Below, piece by piece: positions 61,193 to 64,000 of a DNA stretch of 64,000 bases; within the stretch, counting starts at the first letter, position 1; the number at the start of each line of letters is the position of its first letter. A program made the position numbers and the translations under genes. The notes under the pieces are model-generated. The model saw only the letters and a program-made list of their open reading frames with translations, did not search any database and was not told the origin of the DNA. Origin of the DNA: Dinoroseobacter sp039192165 (lineage in GTDB: Bacteria > Pseudomonadota > Alphaproteobacteria > Rhodobacterales > Rhodobacteraceae); assembly GCA_039192165.1 (NCBI GenBank), contig JBCCXD010000006.1, positions 1 through 64,000 of the forward strand. The letters run 5' to 3'.

Positions 61193-61567
61193 GAAATATC
61201 CTCCCTGATTTCGCAAATTCTGGCACGCTTTTTTGAAACAATCTTACGCCGGTGGGGGATTTTTCGACAGAAAACGATCACGACCTTGCAACAAACGGCC
61301 TGATCAACTGCCAGAAAGGACCTCCCGTTCCCGCCTGTTTCGCGCATCCTGACCATAACAGTGAACCATCCAAACCGTTTTGAGCAAGTGTTTTTTTCCG
61401 ATCCCCGATGCGTATCGAACTGTGTCCTTTCCCTCACGATAAGGTTTCAGTCCGGCGTCATCGGAACGGTTTGACGAGGCAGCGTGTGCTATTCGTGCTA
61501 TCGTTTCTGTATGAGCACCGGCGTGAAGACCGGGCCTAAGGGCCGAGCAGGCGTAAGGAAGTTTAAC
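61193..61567. other. Divergent intergenic region upstream of the sugar transporter
   Basis: About 375 bp hold the promoter of the minus-strand sugar operon. I see no regulator gene, no recognisable operator and no convincing ORF. An AT-rich segment with AAGTGTTTTTTT near 61386 is the only notable composition feature. Confidence 0.4.
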
Positions 61568-61675
61568 ATGCGTACCAAACAAAAACCCCGTGATCCCGAA
61601 CCGCAAAAGCCGGTGAAGACCGCGCAGGATGAGCAAAAGCCACCTGTGAAATTCACCGATTGGGCGATGATCTAA
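61568..61675 (+). CDS. 35-residue basic/proline-rich small protein
   Basis: ATG 61568 has AAGGAAG six bases upstream. The product MRTKQKPRDPEPQKPVKTAQ plus DEQKPPVKFTDWAMI is highly polar. Longer starts (61511 and earlier) lack a ribosome binding site. A small protein of this type could be a DNA- or ribosome-associated peptide; no family is known to me. Confidence 0.4.
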   Translation: MRTKQKPRDPEPQKPVKTAQDEQKPPVKFTDWAMI

Positions 61676-61783
61676 ACCGCATCCGGTATGGCCAGGGTGT
61701 AGCGCAGCTCGGACGTTGTCGAAAGCTTGCGCCAAGTGGCGGCATCGCGCATTCTTAAAGTGTGCGTGATTGCCTGAAGCCAC

Positions 61784-62116
61784 ATGACTGAGCCGGTATC
61801 TTCCATCCGAAATCTGGGACCTGCGAGCGAGGAGTCCTTTGCCCGTGCCGGGCTCCACTCGGCAGAAGATGTGCGCACCCTCGGTGCAGACGAGACTTAT
61901 CTGCGGCTGCTCAATTCGGGCTCCAGGCCGCATTTCATCGCCTATTACGCTCTAGTGATGGGCCTGCAGGGGCGCCAATGGAACGATGCAAAAGGTGCCG
62001 AGAAAGACGCTCTTCGCGCGCGGTTCGATGCGCTCAAGGCCCGGGCAAAACCGACGACTGACAGTGCGATAGAGCGTATTCTGGATGAAATTGGCACCGG
62101 GCAACGCCGCACATAA
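61784..62116 (+). CDS. TfoX/Sxy C-terminal-domain protein
   Basis: 110 residues. SIRNLGPASEESFARAGLHS, AEDVRTLGADETYLRLLNSG is the helix-hairpin-helix-like TfoX C-terminal domain; the N-terminal domain of E. coli Sxy is missing. Sxy/TfoX proteins co-activate CRP-dependent competence genes. The lone C-terminal form is common in Rhodobacteraceae and its role is not established. It is convergent with ndk. Confidence 0.8.
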   Translation: MTEPVSSIRNLGPASEESFARAGLHSAEDVRTLGADETYLRLLNSGSRPHFIAYYALVMGLQGRQWNDAKGAEKDALRARFDALKARAKPTTDSAIERILDEIGTGQRRT

Positions 62117-62118
62117 AA

Positions 62119-62147
62119 AGCCCCCGGCCAGTGTGCGACCGAGGGCT
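62119..62147. terminator. Bidirectional terminator between tfoX-like gene and ndk
   Basis: AGCCC-C-CGG at 62119-62127 pairs with CCG-A-GGGCT at 62138-62146, followed by CTTT; an A5 run on the left provides T5 for the minus strand. One internal mismatch. Confidence 0.75.
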
Positions 62148-62170
62148 CTTTAAAGTGACTTGAAGCGGCG

Positions 62171-62593
62171 TTAGCCGACGAGTTCGAGACCCGAGAAGAA
62201 ATACGCGATCTCAACTGCGGCCGTTTCCGGGGCGTCCGAACCATGGACTGAGTTTTCTCCAACGCTTTCCGCGAAGTCCGCGCGGATCGTGCCTGGCTCC
62301 GCATCCGCAGGGTTGGTCGCGCCCATCACTTCCCGGTTCTTTGCAATCGCACCGTCCCCTTCAAGAACCTGGACAACCACCGGGCCAGAGGCCATGAACT
62401 CGCAAAGCTCGTCGTAAAACGGACGCTCAGAATGTACCGCATAGAACACGCCAGCCTGGGCTTTGGTCAGATGAATACGTTTCTGGGCGACAATACGCAG
62501 CCCCGCGTCTTCGAATTTTGCATTGATCTTGCCGGTAAGGTTCCGCTTGGTGGCATCGGGTTTGATGATGGACAGCGTCCGTTGGGTTGCCAT
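62171..62593 (-). CDS. ndk: Nucleoside-diphosphate kinase
   Basis: 140 residues from ATG 62593 with GGAG upstream. LSIIKPDATKRNLTGKINAK at the N-terminus, MGATNPADAEPGTIRADFAE, and catalytic His117 in SVHGSDAPETA are all conserved. It transfers phosphate from ATP to nucleoside diphosphates. The frame upstream to 62659 is not part of the protein. Confidence 0.97.
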   Translation of the reverse strand: MATQRTLSIIKPDATKRNLTGKINAKFEDAGLRIVAQKRIHLTKAQAGVFYAVHSERPFYDELCEFMASGPVVVQVLEGDGAIAKNREVMGATNPADAEPGTIRADFAESVGENSVHGSDAPETAAVEIAYFFSGLELVG

Positions 62594-62866
62594 GTCTCTC
62601 GCTCCTTGAAGTGCGCGGCAGGCCGCTGCCCGCCAGATGTGTTGCGCGGGCCGTAACATGGGGAAGGCGACTTGAAAAGCGGTCTTTCGTAAGGCTTGGC
62701 GCTGGATGATTTACCAGGACGTGGATTTGAGTATTTGACCAAAGAAGAAGCGGGCCCGGACAGTCCTTCTGCCTTCTTACTTGCAAGATTACTCCCCTCA
62801 GAGACGGTCCCAAATCCTCGCACGCATGCCGTTGACAGGACGCGCCCGGCGCGCCACACCGCGTGC

Positions 62867-64000
62867 ATGCTCAAGCTCGAAGATATCTCCTATGCGATAG
62901 AGGGACGGCCCCTTCTGGTTCACGCCTCGGCGACTATTCCTACCGGGCACAAGGTCGGGCTTGTCGGGCGCAACGGAACTGGAAAGACGACGCTCTTTCG
63001 GCTCATTCGGGGAGAACTTACCCTTGATACGGGCACCATCAGCCTGCCACGCGGCGCACGGGTTGGCGGGGTTGCACAGGAGGTGCCGGGTAACGAGGTG
63101 AGTCTGCTTGAGACAGTGCTTGCAGCCGATACCGAGCGGGCCGCGCTTCTGGCTGAAGCCGAAAGCGCAGCCGACCCGGCCCGCATCGCTGAAATTCAGA
63201 TCCGGCTCGCCGATATCGACGCGTGGTCAGCCGAGGCGCGTGCAAGCTCTATTTTGCGGGGGCTGGGTTTTACAGCGAGCGAGATTCACCAGCCTTGCTC
63301 AGCATTTTCCGGCGGGTGGCGAATGCGCGTTGCGCTCGCAGGAGTTCTCTTTGCGCAACCCGACCTGTTGCTTCTGGACGAACCAACGAACTATCTCGAT
63401 CTCGAAGGCGCGCTCTGGCTGGAGTCCTATCTGGCCAGATACCCGCACACAGTCCTGATCGTGAGCCATGACAGAGGGCTTTTAAACCGCGCTGTGGGCA
63501 GCATTCTGCATCTGAATGAGCAAAAGCTGAGCTACTACAGCGGCCCCTATGACCAATTCGCACGCCAACGCGCCGAGGCGCGGGCCGTGCAGGCGGCGGC
63601 GGCGGCCAAGCAGGCGACGCGCAAGGCGCATCTGCAAAGCTTCGTGGACCGGTTTCGCGCCAAGGCCTCGAAAGCAAAACAGGCCCAGTCCCGTGTAAAA
63701 ATGCTGGAAAAGATGGAGACCATCCGCGCGCCGGAGGATGCCGCGCGTACCGTGTTCACATTCCCCGAACCGGATGCCCTAAGCCCGCCAATCCTCGCCA
63801 CAGAAAGCGCCAGTGTGGGCTATAATGACCAGCAGGTACTTGGCAAGCTCGACCTGCGGATCGATCAGGACGACCGTATCGCCCTGTTGGGGCGCAACGG
63901 CGAGGGCAAATCCACATTGTCAAAGCTCTTTGCCGGACGAATACCGAAGATGAGCGGCCGGCTGACCTCGTCTTCAAAACTCCGCGTGGGGTTCTTTGCA
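62867..64000 (+). CDS. ABC-F ATPase, N-terminal 378 codons (cut by window end)
   Basis: The open frame starts at ATG 62867 and runs off the window. First ATPase domain: Walker A GRNGTGKTT, signature FSGGWRMRVALAGVL, Walker B LLLLDEPTNYLDLEGALWLE and H-loop VSHDR. A coiled-coil linker (RAKASKAKQAQSRVKMLEKM) precedes the second domain with Walker A GRNGEGKST. The DEPTNYLD and linker place it in the ABC-F group (Uup/EttA type) that acts on ribosomes and not in membranes. Confidence 0.9.
   Translation, partial: MLKLEDISYAIEGRPLLVHASATIPTGHKVGLVGRNGTGKTTLFRLIRGELTLDTGTISLPRGARVGGVAQEVPGNEVSLLETVLAADTERAALLAEAESAADPARIAEIQIRLADIDAWSAEARASSILRGLGFTASEIHQPCSAFSGGWRMRVALAGVLFAQPDLLLLDEPTNYLDLEGALWLESYLARYPHTVLIVSHDRGLLNRAVGSILHLNEQKLSYYSGPYDQFARQRAEARAVQAAAAAKQATRKAHLQSFVDRFRAKASKAKQAQSRVKMLEKMETIRAPEDAARTVFTFPEPDALSPPILATESASVGYNDQQVLGKLDLRIDQDDRIALLGRNGEGKSTLSKLFAGRIPKMSGRLTSSSKLRVGFFA

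Overview
The window is a stretch of alphaproteobacterial chromosome. Gene content and protein style point to the Roseobacter group of the Rhodobacteraceae: TRAP-like and tripartite tricarboxylate transporters, a DUF2155 / MlaD-like / NDUFA12 trio, a DUF2312 protein, a FliM-like protein beside a transporter-linked histidine kinase, strong AGGAG ribosome binding sites and many ATGA overlaps. No rRNA or CRISPR array is visible. There is one tRNA gene, tRNA-Thr(TGT).

Accessory and decayed DNA. Positions 1-2.5 kb are the tail of a mobile or phage-like replication module: a primase/polymerase-helicase gene broken by one in-frame stop, followed by iteron-like repeats. Positions 2.6-8.5 kb hold two secreted sulfatases on the minus strand, divergent from a membrane-anchored winged-helix/TPR regulator. 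Positions 9.2-15.3 kb carry a TauE-like exporter, an M28 peptidase, a tctABC transporter and a divergent LysR regulator, and this block lies between two imperfect 40-bp direct repeats. Positions 15.4-17.0 kb, against the 3' end of tRNA-Thr, look like a phage remnant: a possible tail-protein fragment, a compact fold, a 33-residue hydrophobic peptide, an XRE repressor and a frameshifted gene.

Core metabolism. Positions 17-26 kb hold small conserved proteins and a regulatory unit: a FliM-like protein, a transporter-fused histidine kinase resembling CrbS, a receiver-only response regulator and a ScfR-family short-chain acyl-CoA regulator. Facing it are a five-gene branched-chain-amino-acid-type ABC transporter and acetyl-CoA synthetase (26-33.5 kb). 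This suggests one unit for short-chain acid or amide uptake and activation. Next come accB-accC-aat, DUF2155-mlaD-NDUFA12 on the opposite strand, a photolyase-like protein with apparently swapped domain order, and clpP-clpX.

Catabolic operons. Positions 43.3-51.7 kb form a tightly overlapping operon: an NMT1/THI5-like ABC transporter, a CodA-like deaminase, an FAD-linked oxidoreductase, two flavodoxin-fold reductases, a 2-oxoglutarate/Fe(II) oxygenase and a creatininase-family amidohydrolase, with a RidA-family gene divergent upstream. It has the parts of a pathway for import and oxidative breakdown of a nitrogen heterocycle that I cannot match to a named route. It is the best candidate for an undescribed system. 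Positions 53.5-54.8 kb hold a small operon of SDR, a 60-residue unknown protein and a Zn-ribbon/OB-fold protein. Positions 55.0-61.2 kb are a sugar-type ABC transporter operon with a GH63-like glycosidase and unusual permease architectures. The window ends with a TfoX C-terminal-domain protein, ndk and a truncated ABC-F ATPase.
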